Below are positions 50,977-59,642 of a stretch of DNA of 64,000 nucleotides, in pieces (position 1 is the stretch's first letter; every line of letters begins with the position of its first letter). The translations under genes were made by a program, and so were the position numbers. The notes under the pieces were generated by a model. That model did no database searches. It had not been told where the DNA came from and saw nothing but the letters and a program-made list of their open reading frames with translations. Source of the DNA: a virus; the IMG/VR virus record IMGVR_UViG_3300043570_001980, positions 248,001 to 312,000 of that record. One strand, 5' to 3'.

Positions 50977-51710
50977 AATTTAAAAAAATTGTTGGATTTG
51001 GGGACAGTTGGGTCTGGGGCGACGAGTTAATTGATCCAGAGTTGTTAAAACACAATTCTGATGCGCATCCAAGTCTAGTAGAGAATACGTCTTATCGTGA
51101 ACGAAAATGCTTCCTGGGATTACTTGGTAGACATTATCAATTGCCCACAAAAAACTTTGGCATACCCGGCGGCAGTTTACAAAGCACCATGTGGACTTTT
51201 TTGTGGTGGTTACGCAACGAACCCAGTCCCGAAGAATGTATTGTTCTAGTAGGATTAACCGAAGGTAGTCGAATGAGTTTTTATAACCCTAGTCATGAAA
51301 CTTACCCTAATGCTCCTACGTGGGATAGATTTGTTCACAGTTCGTGGGTACATGCTGGAGTCCAAGACGGTGCTGTGACTCGCGAATGGACCGATATGAT
51401 TAAACGATACATGGTACTGAGTGAAAGTGATCCATTGTCAATGCTAAACTACGAACAAGCGTTGTACTTTTTTGATGGTGTGGCAGCCAGAAGAAATCTA
51501 CCAATGTTGATCTGGGACATAAGCCCGCCACAAGAAGAAATTACAGTTCCTTCTAAGATATTGCCAGGATTTAATTTTGTACATTGGCTACGACGACATC
51601 CAAACGAAATGGAATTAACGTTTCCGGGCGGCCACCCTAATGAAAACGGACACATAATACTGCGAGATATGTTGCAACAAGAGATAGATTGTGTTATAAT
51701 GTCTAAGTGA
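50973..51710 (+). CDS. SGNH/GDSL-like hydrolase domain protein
   Basis: A 245-residue protein starting KKIVGFGDSWVWGDEL, a GDSx block I of SGNH hydrolases, with NFGIPGGSLQS as block II (catalytic Gly) and GHPNENGHIILRD at the C-terminus supplying catalytic Asp/His-type residues. It resembles the protein at 5369. Such enzymes remove or add acetyl groups on glycans. It follows a baseplate-type gene, so a virion-borne esterase is possible. Its stop overlaps the primase start (GTGA). Confidence 0.65.
   Translation: MKFKKIVGFGDSWVWGDELIDPELLKHNSDAHPSLVENTSYRERKCFLGLLGRHYQLPTKNFGIPGGSLQSTMWTFLWWLRNEPSPEECIVLVGLTEGSRMSFYNPSHETYPNAPTWDRFVHSSWVHAGVQDGAVTREWTDMIKRYMVLSESDPLSMLNYEQALYFFDGVAARRNLPMLIWDISPPQEEITVPSKILPGFNFVHWLRRHPNEMELTFPGGHPNENGHIILRDMLQQEIDCVIMSK
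51672..51700 (+). promoter_or_regulatory. Sigma-70 promoter for primase
   Basis: TTGCAA (51672-51677), 17 bp, TATAAT (51695-51700), inside the end of the SGNH gene. The GTG start at 51707 is 6 nt beyond the -10, predicting a leaderless mRNA. Confidence 0.6.
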
Positions 51711-52696
51711 TAGACATAATCAATTACCTGCCTGCTAAAAGAAAAACTAGTCCACAGGGCTGGACTAGTTTTAATGCTGTGTGTTGCACCCATAATGGTA
51801 ACTCACAAGACAAACGTGGCCGAGGCGGCATCAAAGTCACCGACCAAGGTTGGAGTTACCACTGCTTCAATTGCGGCTACACAGCTAGCTTTGTACTAGG
51901 GCGTACTTTAAGTTTTAAAGCCAAACGATTGCTAGGTTGGATGGGTGTGCCGGACAACGAGATTGAAATGCTCAATCTTGAAAGTCTAAGACATCGCAAC
52001 ATACACGGAATTTTAGAAGATAGACAACGAGTATCCAACACACTGAGCGCAATTGAGTTTGGTGAGTCCGATGACTTTCCGCCTTACGCAGAAGTAGTTA
52101 CTCCAGAATTTCCAACATACTGGGACTACATCCGCCATCGCGGCGTGCCAGAAGATTTTCCTGTAATGACTTCTATCAAGACTGATGGAGTTCATTGGAC
52201 CAGACCGTATGTGTTGATACCGTTTACATACGACAACAAAGTAATAGGTTGGTGTGCTAGATTCTTAGATAACAAGATTCCCAAGTATATCAATCATAGC
52301 CAACCGGGCTATGTATTTGGCACAGACCTACAACATAATGACTGGCAGTATGTGATTGTTACAGAAGGTATATTTGATGCACTAAGCATTAGCGGCCTTG
52401 CACTAATGCACAACACCATCAGCGACAGTCAAGCTAGACTGATACGTAGCTTGGGCAAGGAAGTAGTTGTGGTTCCGGACCAAGACACAGCAGGTGTAGA
52501 ACTGATTGACCGTGCTGTAGAATTAGGATATAGTGTTAGTATACCTACATGGCCAGACGACTGTAAAGACGTTAATGATGCAGTGATAAAGTTGGGCAAG
52601 TTAGGAGCCTTGCTAACTATTATGCAAGCAAAAGAGACCAGTAAGATAAAAATTGAAATAAGGAAAAAGCAACTTGTTAAAAGATTACGGACTTGA
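51707..52696 (+). CDS. 61: DNA primase (gp61-like)
   Basis: A 329-residue primase starting at a GTG that overlaps the previous stop. The N-terminal zinc site is CCTHNG...CFNCGY; the TOPRIM domain includes VIVTEGIFDALSI (catalytic Glu) and EVVVVPDQDTAGVEL (the DxD). It makes RNA primers for lagging-strand synthesis together with the gp41 helicase, whose gene follows with a 23-nt overlap. T4 gp61 is 342 aa. Confidence 0.88.
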   Translation: MIDIINYLPAKRKTSPQGWTSFNAVCCTHNGNSQDKRGRGGIKVTDQGWSYHCFNCGYTASFVLGRTLSFKAKRLLGWMGVPDNEIEMLNLESLRHRNIHGILEDRQRVSNTLSAIEFGESDDFPPYAEVVTPEFPTYWDYIRHRGVPEDFPVMTSIKTDGVHWTRPYVLIPFTYDNKVIGWCARFLDNKIPKYINHSQPGYVFGTDLQHNDWQYVIVTEGIFDALSISGLALMHNTISDSQARLIRSLGKEVVVVPDQDTAGVELIDRAVELGYSVSIPTWPDDCKDVNDAVIKLGKLGALLTIMQAKETSKIKIEIRKKQLVKRLRT

Positions 52697-54116
52697 TGTC
52701 CAACGATTATTCCTAGAGATGATGTTAGAAGACGCATCGAGTTATGTGCGTGTTCAAAATATTTATAACCCAGCAAACTTTGACAAGAGTTTGAGACCTG
52801 CGGCTGAGTTCATTAAAGAACACTCAGACAAGCACAAGACCATGCCAGACAGGCTGCAGATTTCAGCCACCACAGGCGTTAAACTTGCACCAGTGCCGGA
52901 CTTGAACGAAGGTCATTACGATTGGTTCATGGGCGAGTTTGAATTGTTTACTAAACGTCAGGAACTTGAACGTGCTATTCTTAAATCAGCAGACTTGTTA
53001 GAAAAAGGCGAGTTTGAACCAGTTGAGAAACTGATCAAAGATGCTGTGCAGATTAGTTTAACCAAAGACATGGGCACAGACTACTTTGCTGATCCTGCGG
53101 CTCGCATCAACAAATACTTTAATTCAGGTGGACAAGTGTCAACAGGATGGCCACAACTGGACAAGTTGTTGTATGGTGGATTCAGTCGCGGTGAACTAAA
53201 CATCTTTGCAGGTGGATCAGGATCTGGCAAATCACTTGTGATGATGAACATTGCATTAAACTGGTTGCAACAAGGTCTCAGTGGAGTATACATTACACTA
53301 GAACTTTCGGAAGAGCTTACTAGTTTAAGAACAGATGCTATGTTAACCAGCATGAGTACCAAAGACATCCGCAAAGACATTGACACTACTACAATGAAGG
53401 TTCGCCTGGTCAGTAAAAAATCTGGTCAATATCGAGTCAAGGCATTGCCGGCACAGAGCAACATTAATGATATCCGCAGTTATGTCAAAGAAGTGCAGAT
53501 ACAAACAGGTATCAAAATTGACTTTATGATGATTGACTATCTGGACTTGTTGATGCCTGTTAGTGCAAAGGTCAGTCCAAACGATTTGTTTGTAAAAGAC
53601 AAGTATGTGAGTGAAGAACTACGAAACTTGGCCAAAGAGCTAGGTATGTTAATGGTAACAGCGTCACAGTTGAATCGTAGTGCTGTGGAAGAAATTGAGT
53701 TTGATCACTCGCACATTTCAGGTGGTATTTCCAAGATTAATACTGCTGACAACGTGTTTGGTATCTTTACGTCACGTGCTATGAAAGAGCGTGGCAAGTA
53801 TCAGATCCAGTGTATGAAAAGTCGTAGTTCTACAGGCGTAGGACAAAAGATTGATTTGGAATACAACATTGAAACCATGCGTATTACTGACCCAGGAGTG
53901 TCTGACAACGATAATTTCCGTGGCGGTGCAAAACCTAGTATCATGGACTCATTCAAAACAAAAAGTACAGTAACTGACAATACGGCTGAAACCACATCAT
54001 CAACTAAATGGGAAAGGCCTACAGGAACACCAGCATGGGAACAACCACCTAAGGTATCAGCTGATGTGCAAAGTGCCAAATTAAAACAACTGTTGGGACA
54101 AATTAAACAGTCATGA
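52674..54116 (+). CDS. 41: Replicative DNA helicase (gp41-like)
   Basis: A 480-residue DnaB-type helicase beginning at a TTG with an AAGGA ribosome binding site. Walker A is NIFAGGSGSGKSLVM (about residues 175-190), preceded by STGWPQLDKLLYGGFSRGEL; Walker B is FMMIDYLDLLMPV, and VTASQLNRSA is the motif H3 region. T4 gp41 is 475 aa. It forms a hexamer on the lagging strand and works with gp61. The acidic/Ser-rich C-terminal 60 residues are likely flexible. ATGA overlap with the radical SAM gene that follows. Confidence 0.92.
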   Translation: MLKDYGLDVQRLFLEMMLEDASSYVRVQNIYNPANFDKSLRPAAEFIKEHSDKHKTMPDRLQISATTGVKLAPVPDLNEGHYDWFMGEFELFTKRQELERAILKSADLLEKGEFEPVEKLIKDAVQISLTKDMGTDYFADPAARINKYFNSGGQVSTGWPQLDKLLYGGFSRGELNIFAGGSGSGKSLVMMNIALNWLQQGLSGVYITLELSEELTSLRTDAMLTSMSTKDIRKDIDTTTMKVRLVSKKSGQYRVKALPAQSNINDIRSYVKEVQIQTGIKIDFMMIDYLDLLMPVSAKVSPNDLFVKDKYVSEELRNLAKELGMLMVTASQLNRSAVEEIEFDHSHISGGISKINTADNVFGIFTSRAMKERGKYQIQCMKSRSSTGVGQKIDLEYNIETMRITDPGVSDNDNFRGGAKPSIMDSFKTKSTVTDNTAETTSSTKWERPTGTPAWEQPPKVSADVQSAKLKQLLGQIKQS

Positions 54117-55249
54117 AATACTGCCCGGATGTTTGGAAAAGTTTATACATAGAGAAAAAATCTAAAAATACAATCGGTGTGGGATTTTGTTGTCAAAATC
54201 AGGTTGTTTACATTCCGGCCAATATAGAAGAGCTTCGCTCAACTATAGAAAAAAAACAACACGATTTTAAAAACAATTCAGAACCGACGCAATGTAACAA
54301 TTGCTGGAGAATTGAAAAAACTGGATCACCCAGTCGCAGGCATGCTTCGATTGATTGGTTTGATAATAATCAGATAGATAATAATACCGACAACAAACTA
54401 ATATCTCTAGATTGGAATAGTGAAAATGTTTGCAATCTTGCATGTATTTCCTGTGGCCCAAAGTATAGCAGTCGCTGGCGTCAAGAAATTTTAAATTATA
54501 GTTTTAACAACCTGTCGTCAGAAAAATATATTAACAATCTTAAAGATAATAAATTTTGGAAATCGTTAGATTTGCGCCATCTTAAAAGATTATATTTTAA
54601 CGGAGGCGAACCGTTGATGAATTCTGATCACAAAGAAATATTGTCTCATCTAAGAGAGATAGGACAGTTATCAGAACTTGAGCTTTCTTATAATACCAAC
54701 GGAACAATTATTCCCAACGACGAAGTATTAGATTATTGGAAAAATGTTGGACTACTGAGAATTTCTATTAGCATAGATGCAACTACTCAAGCTTTTGATT
54801 TTATACGTTGGCCCGCCAAATGGGAGCAAATTTTAACTTTTATTGAATTTATAAATCAGCAATCATTTAATATCATTATTGATATAACTTGCACAGTTGG
54901 CATCCACAATATTTTAGAAGTTGATAAATTAATTGCATGGCAAAAAACTAATTTATCAACCAATGCGCAAGGAGATCCAGTAGGTCTTAATTTTCAAATG
55001 GCTGGCCCAATCAGCCACGGTGGAACTGTACTAAAATTAAATACTATCAGTAAAAATCTTGCCACATGCATATTACCGCAATTAATTGAAATAAAAAAAT
55101 ACGGCATCTGGTCAGCCATTGAGAATAGCTTATTAAATGCCAACGGTAATGACTTGTGGGTTGAGTACTTAGATGAACTGTCTGCTCGACGACATATTAA
55201 CTGGAAAGATCAGTTACCAACATTGGCAGAATCATTGAGAATTTCTTAA
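54113..55249 (+). CDS. Twitch-type radical SAM protein
   Basis: A 378-residue protein. The SAM cluster motif is NVCNLACISCGPK (C-x3-C-x2-C, about residues 104-115), followed by LYFNGGEPLM (GGE motif) and LSYNTNGT. The N-terminus has GFCCQN and CNNCWRIEKTG, extra Cys for a second cluster, as in SPASM/twitch-type enzymes that modify peptides. The same layout occurs in the convergent gene 55254-56315. Substrate unknown; the partner peptide is not evident. It overlaps the helicase gene by ATGA. Confidence 0.82.
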   Translation: MKYCPDVWKSLYIEKKSKNTIGVGFCCQNQVVYIPANIEELRSTIEKKQHDFKNNSEPTQCNNCWRIEKTGSPSRRHASIDWFDNNQIDNNTDNKLISLDWNSENVCNLACISCGPKYSSRWRQEILNYSFNNLSSEKYINNLKDNKFWKSLDLRHLKRLYFNGGEPLMNSDHKEILSHLREIGQLSELELSYNTNGTIIPNDEVLDYWKNVGLLRISISIDATTQAFDFIRWPAKWEQILTFIEFINQQSFNIIIDITCTVGIHNILEVDKLIAWQKTNLSTNAQGDPVGLNFQMAGPISHGGTVLKLNTISKNLATCILPQLIEIKKYGIWSAIENSLLNANGNDLWVEYLDELSARRHINWKDQLPTLAESLRIS

Positions 55250-55253
55250 ATTA

Positions 55254-56315
55254 TCAAAACAAATTAACAAGTTCTGGCAGATAGTCTTTGATTAAGATAT
55301 TCTTTGAAGAATCTTGTAATTTGATATTTTCCAACATTAAATTAAAATTTTGTTGGTCTTGGTCTGTGTGTACTGCCCCCACAAACATGTTATAGTCCAT
55401 TGGTCTGAGCTTTTCTTTAAGCACTTGTTTGATGTCTGCGGACAAGGCTCTCGGTTGTAACCATTTTGGATTATAAATTGGATTTACAGAATATACTATA
55501 TTATTTTGGTCAAACCATTTTTTTGTTTGGTTATGGTACAGCACATTCAAGTTACTTAATGTGTAATTTGAACTAACATTTTTTGAAATTTCTTTAAAGA
55601 ATTGAAGATTTTGGTTCAGCTGGTCCCATTTCAATGGAAATCTGAGATACTCGAACACAGGTCCGACTCCGTCGATACTGAGAGAAAAATTAAGATTTTT
55701 AAATTTTGACAGTATTCTTTTTTGTTTATCTGACAGTACAACACTTCCGTTTGTTATCATACTTACAAATAGTTGATCGTTACCTGTATCAATTAAATGT
55801 TCTAATAATTCGAAGTTTTTCTTTTCGTACAGCGGTTCACCACCTAGCAAACTTAGCATTTTTAATTCTTTAAAATCTACATCTTGTTTGATTTTTTCTA
55901 TGTCAATGAATTTGTATTTTTTAATTGGTATAGTTGGGTCTGTCTGACGATCGAGTTGTGCCCAACTACTACTGGCTCCGGCGCCACAGCTTACACAGGT
56001 AGCATTACAGGTGTAACTGGTTGTTAATTTTAGTATGCGGGTAGGAGTAATACCGTGTGTGGCATCTTGTATGATTTTTGTTAAGTCTTTATCCCAATAA
56101 AAATCTAAAGATTTGTTTTTAACCTGACGATCACTTTTTAAACCTTGATCTTCCAATGACCAGCATTTTTGACAAGCAGATGATCTTTGACCAGATAATA
56201 AATCTTTTTTAATTTCTTCAAGATTGTGATTCTTGGGCAATAAACAACAGGGTGTTTTGTTATTGTTATAATCAATTTCTTTACTAAACCACGGTAATAC
56301 GCAAAATGTATCCAT
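55254..56315 (-). CDS. Twitch-type radical SAM protein, convergent copy
   Basis: A 353-residue minus-strand protein related in layout to its neighbour: N-terminal TPCCLLPKN and ACQKCWSLEDQG (extra Cys), SAM cluster SYTCNATCVSCGAG (C-x3-C-x2-C), LLGGEPLYEKK and MITNGSVVLS. The family resembles radical SAM proteins of cyanophages and pelagiphages annotated without function. It ends 5 nt from the stop of the gene at 54113. A late-type -10 (TAAATA) lies 4 nt before its ATG. Confidence 0.82.
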   Translation of the reverse strand: MDTFCVLPWFSKEIDYNNNKTPCCLLPKNHNLEEIKKDLLSGQRSSACQKCWSLEDQGLKSDRQVKNKSLDFYWDKDLTKIIQDATHGITPTRILKLTTSYTCNATCVSCGAGASSSWAQLDRQTDPTIPIKKYKFIDIEKIKQDVDFKELKMLSLLGGEPLYEKKNFELLEHLIDTGNDQLFVSMITNGSVVLSDKQKRILSKFKNLNFSLSIDGVGPVFEYLRFPLKWDQLNQNLQFFKEISKNVSSNYTLSNLNVLYHNQTKKWFDQNNIVYSVNPIYNPKWLQPRALSADIKQVLKEKLRPMDYNMFVGAVHTDQDQQNFNLMLENIKLQDSSKNILIKDYLPELVNLF

Positions 56316-56316
56316 A

Positions 56317-56345
56317 TTGTATTTACAGACAAACTATGTTATAAT
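56317..56345 (+). promoter_or_regulatory. Sigma-70-like promoter
   Basis: TTGTAT (56317-56322), 17 bp, TATAAT (56340-56345), in the divergent gap before the ATG at 56379. A weaker -35 than the others; the AATAAATA at 56349 could also serve as a late element. Confidence 0.5.
56320..56325 (-). promoter_or_regulatory. Late-type element TAAATA for minus radical SAM gene
   Basis: TAAATA on the minus strand ends 4 nt before the ATG at 56315. Confidence 0.4.
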
Positions 56346-56378
56346 CAAATAAATAATATCAAAGGTCCTGAGCAAATT

Positions 56379-56639
56379 ATGCAAAAGAAAACACGTAGCA
56401 TTCTTGAAGAATTAGATGGTTTATACAATGATCGACATAAAGATCAGGATAAACGCTATATCATTGAAAGCCGAGCTGACCATGTTATAGCATCTGCTAT
56501 AAGATTGATTGAACAAATCGAGTCATCATTTACGCCTGAGCAGTCAGAAAATCTAATTCGTAAACTGTTCAATGCTATGCGGGACAAAGACCCAAGTAAA
56601 TTTACTAGAACAGTGAGAAGAACAAATGCAGATTCATGA
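56379..56639 (+). CDS. Small helical conserved phage protein
   Basis: An 86-residue helical, charged protein (SILEELDGLYNDRHKDQDKR, VIASAIRLIEQIESSF) with a basic C-terminus. The pattern is familiar from small conserved genes of marine T4-like phages. It overlaps the next gene by 14 nt. Function not known. Confidence 0.65.
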   Translation: MQKKTRSILEELDGLYNDRHKDQDKRYIIESRADHVIASAIRLIEQIESSFTPEQSENLIRKLFNAMRDKDPSKFTRTVRRTNADS

Positions 56640-57624
56640 GCTAACAAAACTTACCGAAGCAGGTGTTATGGATTATTTAAAAGCGGCTGTGAGCCGTGAT
56701 CCTGCATTGGCAAACATGAGCTACGATCAAAAAATCAAAGCCATGCAAAACGACGAGTCAATGAAAAAGTTAGCACAAGTTGCCTCTCAAAATTGGATTA
56801 ACAAAACTGTAAATCTGCAACGTGCTAATATGGGACAACCCATTAGTGATCAGGAATATACTGCTAACCTTACTGATTTTGTTAACAAAGTTATGCTAGG
56901 TGGTCAAATGAATCAACTTGACCCAACCAGCAAAGCCCGTGTAGATCAAGCCATTCAGTATGTTGCATCTAAGAAAAATACTCCCAAGGAGTTACCTGCG
57001 GCATTTCAGTCGTTGGCAGTTAGAACTAGTGCCGCACGTATGCAACAAAGACAACCCAAAGGTCAACGCGGCGGAAATAATCCTGCAAAGCCACCAGCAA
57101 CAACACCAACAACAGCTACTACTCCAACAACAGCTACTACTCCAGCAACGCCACCGGCTACTACTCCAGCAACACCAACAACAGCTACTACTCCGGCAAC
57201 GCCTGCTCAACCAACACCTGCACAAATTAGACAACAAAAGCAAGCGTCCGCTGCCACCACTGCACAACAACAAATGGCGCCTAATCCAACTACTACACCA
57301 GCACAAACACCTGCACAAATTAGACAACAAAAGCAAACCGCTGCCGCCGGTACCGCACAGCAACAAATGGCAAGCGGCACAACTCCAACGGCAACTCCTG
57401 CGTCTGCCCCGGCAGCACCAGTAAAACCAAATTCAAATGAGTTTGCAGAAAAGATTACCAAGATGTTTGATGAGTTTGCAGATGCTGATGGATCCACTGG
57501 CTCTCCAGCTGTGAGATCAGCCATACGAAATATGTGGATGCGCACAGGAGGTACTGACTTAAAAGAGAGTAGAGTCAAGAAAAAGAAAAAAACAACAGTG
57601 GTTGAATCTAAAGGTAAAAAATGA
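56626..57624 (+). CDS. Probable internal/prohead protein with Pro-Thr-Ala repeats
   Basis: A 332-residue protein starting MQIHELTKLTEAGVMDYL; LTE followed by Ala is a candidate prohead protease site after Glu11. Residues 1-140 are helical; 150-250 are low-complexity Pro/Thr/Ala/Gln with repeats (ATTPTTATTPTT and a duplicated TPAQIRQQKQ...AQQQMA block). The C-terminal part (EFAEKITKMFDEFADADGS) is helical again and ends in a Lys-rich tail (KKKKKTTVVESKGKK). Charge and repeats suit a DNA-binding or scaffold-like head protein. ATGA overlap with the next gene. Confidence 0.6.
   Translation: MQIHELTKLTEAGVMDYLKAAVSRDPALANMSYDQKIKAMQNDESMKKLAQVASQNWINKTVNLQRANMGQPISDQEYTANLTDFVNKVMLGGQMNQLDPTSKARVDQAIQYVASKKNTPKELPAAFQSLAVRTSAARMQQRQPKGQRGGNNPAKPPATTPTTATTPTTATTPATPPATTPATPTTATTPATPAQPTPAQIRQQKQASAATTAQQQMAPNPTTTPAQTPAQIRQQKQTAAAGTAQQQMASGTTPTATPASAPAAPVKPNSNEFAEKITKMFDEFADADGSTGSPAVRSAIRNMWMRTGGTDLKESRVKKKKKTTVVESKGKK
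57091..57210 (+). repeat. Thr-Pro-coding tandem repeat region
   Basis: Short imperfect repeats of the type ACAACAGCTACTACTCCA encode the Thr/Pro/Ala stretch in the protein at 56626. Such repeats vary in copy number by slippage. Confidence 0.6.
57214..57372 (+). repeat. Duplicated 66-bp unit
   Basis: Two copies, 57214-57279 and 57307-57372 (93-bp spacing), each begin ACACCTGCACAAATTAGACA and encode TPAQIRQQKQ...AQQQMA. Confidence 0.65.
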
Positions 57625-59573
57625 TCAACAGGTTGCTAGAAGGCGGCAACGTGTTTAAAGATGCACAGGGTCAGCCATTAACACAGCGTATTAGTCAAGG
57701 TGATGTTCCAGCAACCATTAAATGGTTAGAAGGAGTCACAGGTCTTGATCTAAGCGACGACAAAGATCCATCCACTGGATATCCGCGACGCTGGTTGGGC
57801 AGTACAGGAAAAAAACCCACATCCGGAGACCTGGACCTTGCAGTTGATAGCAACGAAATCAGTAAACCACAGTTAAAAGCAAATCTAGACCAGTTCATTA
57901 TTAAAATGAAACAAGACCCAAAAGAATGGGTAAAATTAAGCGGCGAAGCAGTACATTTTAAAACTCCTATTGCAGGAGACCCAACAAAAGGATTTGTGCA
58001 AACGGACTTTATGTTAATGCCCAATCTCAATTGGGGTACTTTTTGGTTAGGTGGAGGCGCCGGTTCAGAATACAAAGGCATGTATAGAAATGTCTTGATG
58101 AGTAGCGTGGCCAAAGCATTGGGACTCAAGGCCAGTGCCAAAGGAATCATTAGTCGTGCCACAGAAAATGTGTTAACTCTGGATCCTGATCAAGCGGCAA
58201 AAAGTTTACTTGGCCCCACAGCTACTGCCAAAGATCTAGCCACAGTTGAAAATATCTATGCCGCATTGTCTAAAGATCCTGACCGTGAAGCCAAGTTACA
58301 GGACTTTAGAGAATACCTAGCTAGGGACGGCCTTCAAGAGCCAGGGCAAGTGCAAGAAAGTGATGTAAGTTTTATTGCAAAACTTCGTGACAGAATTGTT
58401 AATCAAGGCATGCAACCCTTGGTTGAAGCCGACACAACAATGCCTGCCAAGAAAGATCCAAGAATTCCGCACCCCGAAGATGCTTTCTTTATGGGCAATA
58501 GCCAAGCCGCATCTCGAGCCATACAAGGCCTAGAAGCTGCCGCTAGCAATGACAAAAATATCACAATCAAATGGGACGGTAAACCTGCATTGGTCTTTGG
58601 GCGCTTGCCCAATGGACGTCTGTCTATAATGGACAAGTACATGTTCGACGCTGGCTATGCCGCACAAAGCCCTGAAGATTGGATCAAATACGATCAACAA
58701 AAGAAAAGTGGCAATTTAAGAACAGATTTATATCCTAAGTTAAAAGCTATTTGGCCAGGTCTAGATGCGGCTACTAAAGGTTCAGGATTTTACTGGGGCG
58801 ATTTGTTGTGGGCAGGCCAGCTAACACCCACCAGCGGTGAATATCAGTTCAGACCCAATTTGGTTCAATATTCTATTCCAGCCAACAGCCCCGAAGGGCA
58901 AATTATCAATGGCAAGTCGGGAGGCATTGTTGTGCATCAACACTTTAACAAGCTGGGTGATAAAACAGCACAAGTATGGGACGGACAAGGATTAGAGAAT
59001 GTACCGGGTGGAGTGGCTATATTAACACCGACCCTGGGTACAAAATTCAAACTGTCTAAGCCCAATCTTTCGGCGGCCAAAAAAGCAGTATCCGCATACG
59101 GCACAGCAGTAGACGAATTGTTGAACTCGCTTCCTGGCTCTGTCAGACAGAGAATTCAAACCTACTTCAATCAGCGCATCATTGGCGGCACAACGCTGAG
59201 CCTACACAACTGGCTCAAAGTCAATACCAGCGGCAAACAATATGCTGAGTTAGTGGCTGGCAATCCGGATGTTCAAGGACAATACAATGCTAAAACTGAC
59301 AACCTGCCAGGCAAATTGTTCACTTTAGATCGAGCAGGTAAAATTGTCCCTAGTCCTGCATACACAGGCCTACAACAAATTTGGGATGGCATTTATAATG
59401 CCAAGCTTGGCATGGCACAACAGCTTGAACAACAAGTCAATGGATTAAAACAAACCACAGCTGGTAAAGCCGAAGGCGAAGGGTTTGTAGTCAACACCCC
59501 GCACGGACTGGTCAAGCTGGTAAACCGTGGAGTTTTTTCAGCTGGGAACGCCCAACAAAACAATCCCAGATAA
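57621..59573 (+). CDS. Nucleotidyltransferase-ligase fusion, probable virion-carried repair enzyme
   Basis: A 650-residue two-domain protein. Residues 8-180 form a Pol beta-type nucleotidyltransferase: LGSTGKKPTSGDLDLAV (Gly60-Ser61, Asp70, Asp72) and VQTDFMLMP (Asp129) give the hG-S...DxD...D signature. Residues 290-635 form an ATP/GTP-type ligase domain: ITIKWDGKPALVFG (Lys317 in KxDG), a motif III-like FYWGDLLWAG (390-399), EGFVV (620-624) and VKLVN (Lys632). The start MINRLLEGGN has LLE followed by Gly, a prohead protease-like site; LVE followed by Ala at 267-270 lies between the two domains. A gap-filling polymerase plus ligase in one virion protein would be unusual. Substrates are unknown. 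Confidence 0.7.
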   Translation: MINRLLEGGNVFKDAQGQPLTQRISQGDVPATIKWLEGVTGLDLSDDKDPSTGYPRRWLGSTGKKPTSGDLDLAVDSNEISKPQLKANLDQFIIKMKQDPKEWVKLSGEAVHFKTPIAGDPTKGFVQTDFMLMPNLNWGTFWLGGGAGSEYKGMYRNVLMSSVAKALGLKASAKGIISRATENVLTLDPDQAAKSLLGPTATAKDLATVENIYAALSKDPDREAKLQDFREYLARDGLQEPGQVQESDVSFIAKLRDRIVNQGMQPLVEADTTMPAKKDPRIPHPEDAFFMGNSQAASRAIQGLEAAASNDKNITIKWDGKPALVFGRLPNGRLSIMDKYMFDAGYAAQSPEDWIKYDQQKKSGNLRTDLYPKLKAIWPGLDAATKGSGFYWGDLLWAGQLTPTSGEYQFRPNLVQYSIPANSPEGQIINGKSGGIVVHQHFNKLGDKTAQVWDGQGLENVPGGVAILTPTLGTKFKLSKPNLSAAKKAVSAYGTAVDELLNSLPGSVRQRIQTYFNQRIIGGTTLSLHNWLKVNTSGKQYAELVAGNPDVQGQYNAKTDNLPGKLFTLDRAGKIVPSPAYTGLQQIWDGIYNAKLGMAQQLEQQVNGLKQTTAGKAEGEGFVVNTPHGLVKLVNRGVFSAGNAQQNNPR

Positions 59574-59592
59574 GCCATTTTTTCTGAATCGA

Positions 59593-59600
59593 CATAAATA
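59593..59600 (+). promoter_or_regulatory. Late promoter CATAAATA
   Basis: CATAAATA lies 42 nt before the ATG at 59643, with a clear AAGGAG ribosome binding site. Confidence 0.6.
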
Positions 59601-59642
59601 AAAGCAGGCCCAACAAGGCCACAAACATAAGGAGATTTTAAA

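Noticed and set aside
56992-57424. Open frames opposite or out of frame with the Thr-Pro repeats
   Set aside because: Repeats keep several frames open; only the 56626 frame has a start coupled to its neighbour and normal ends.
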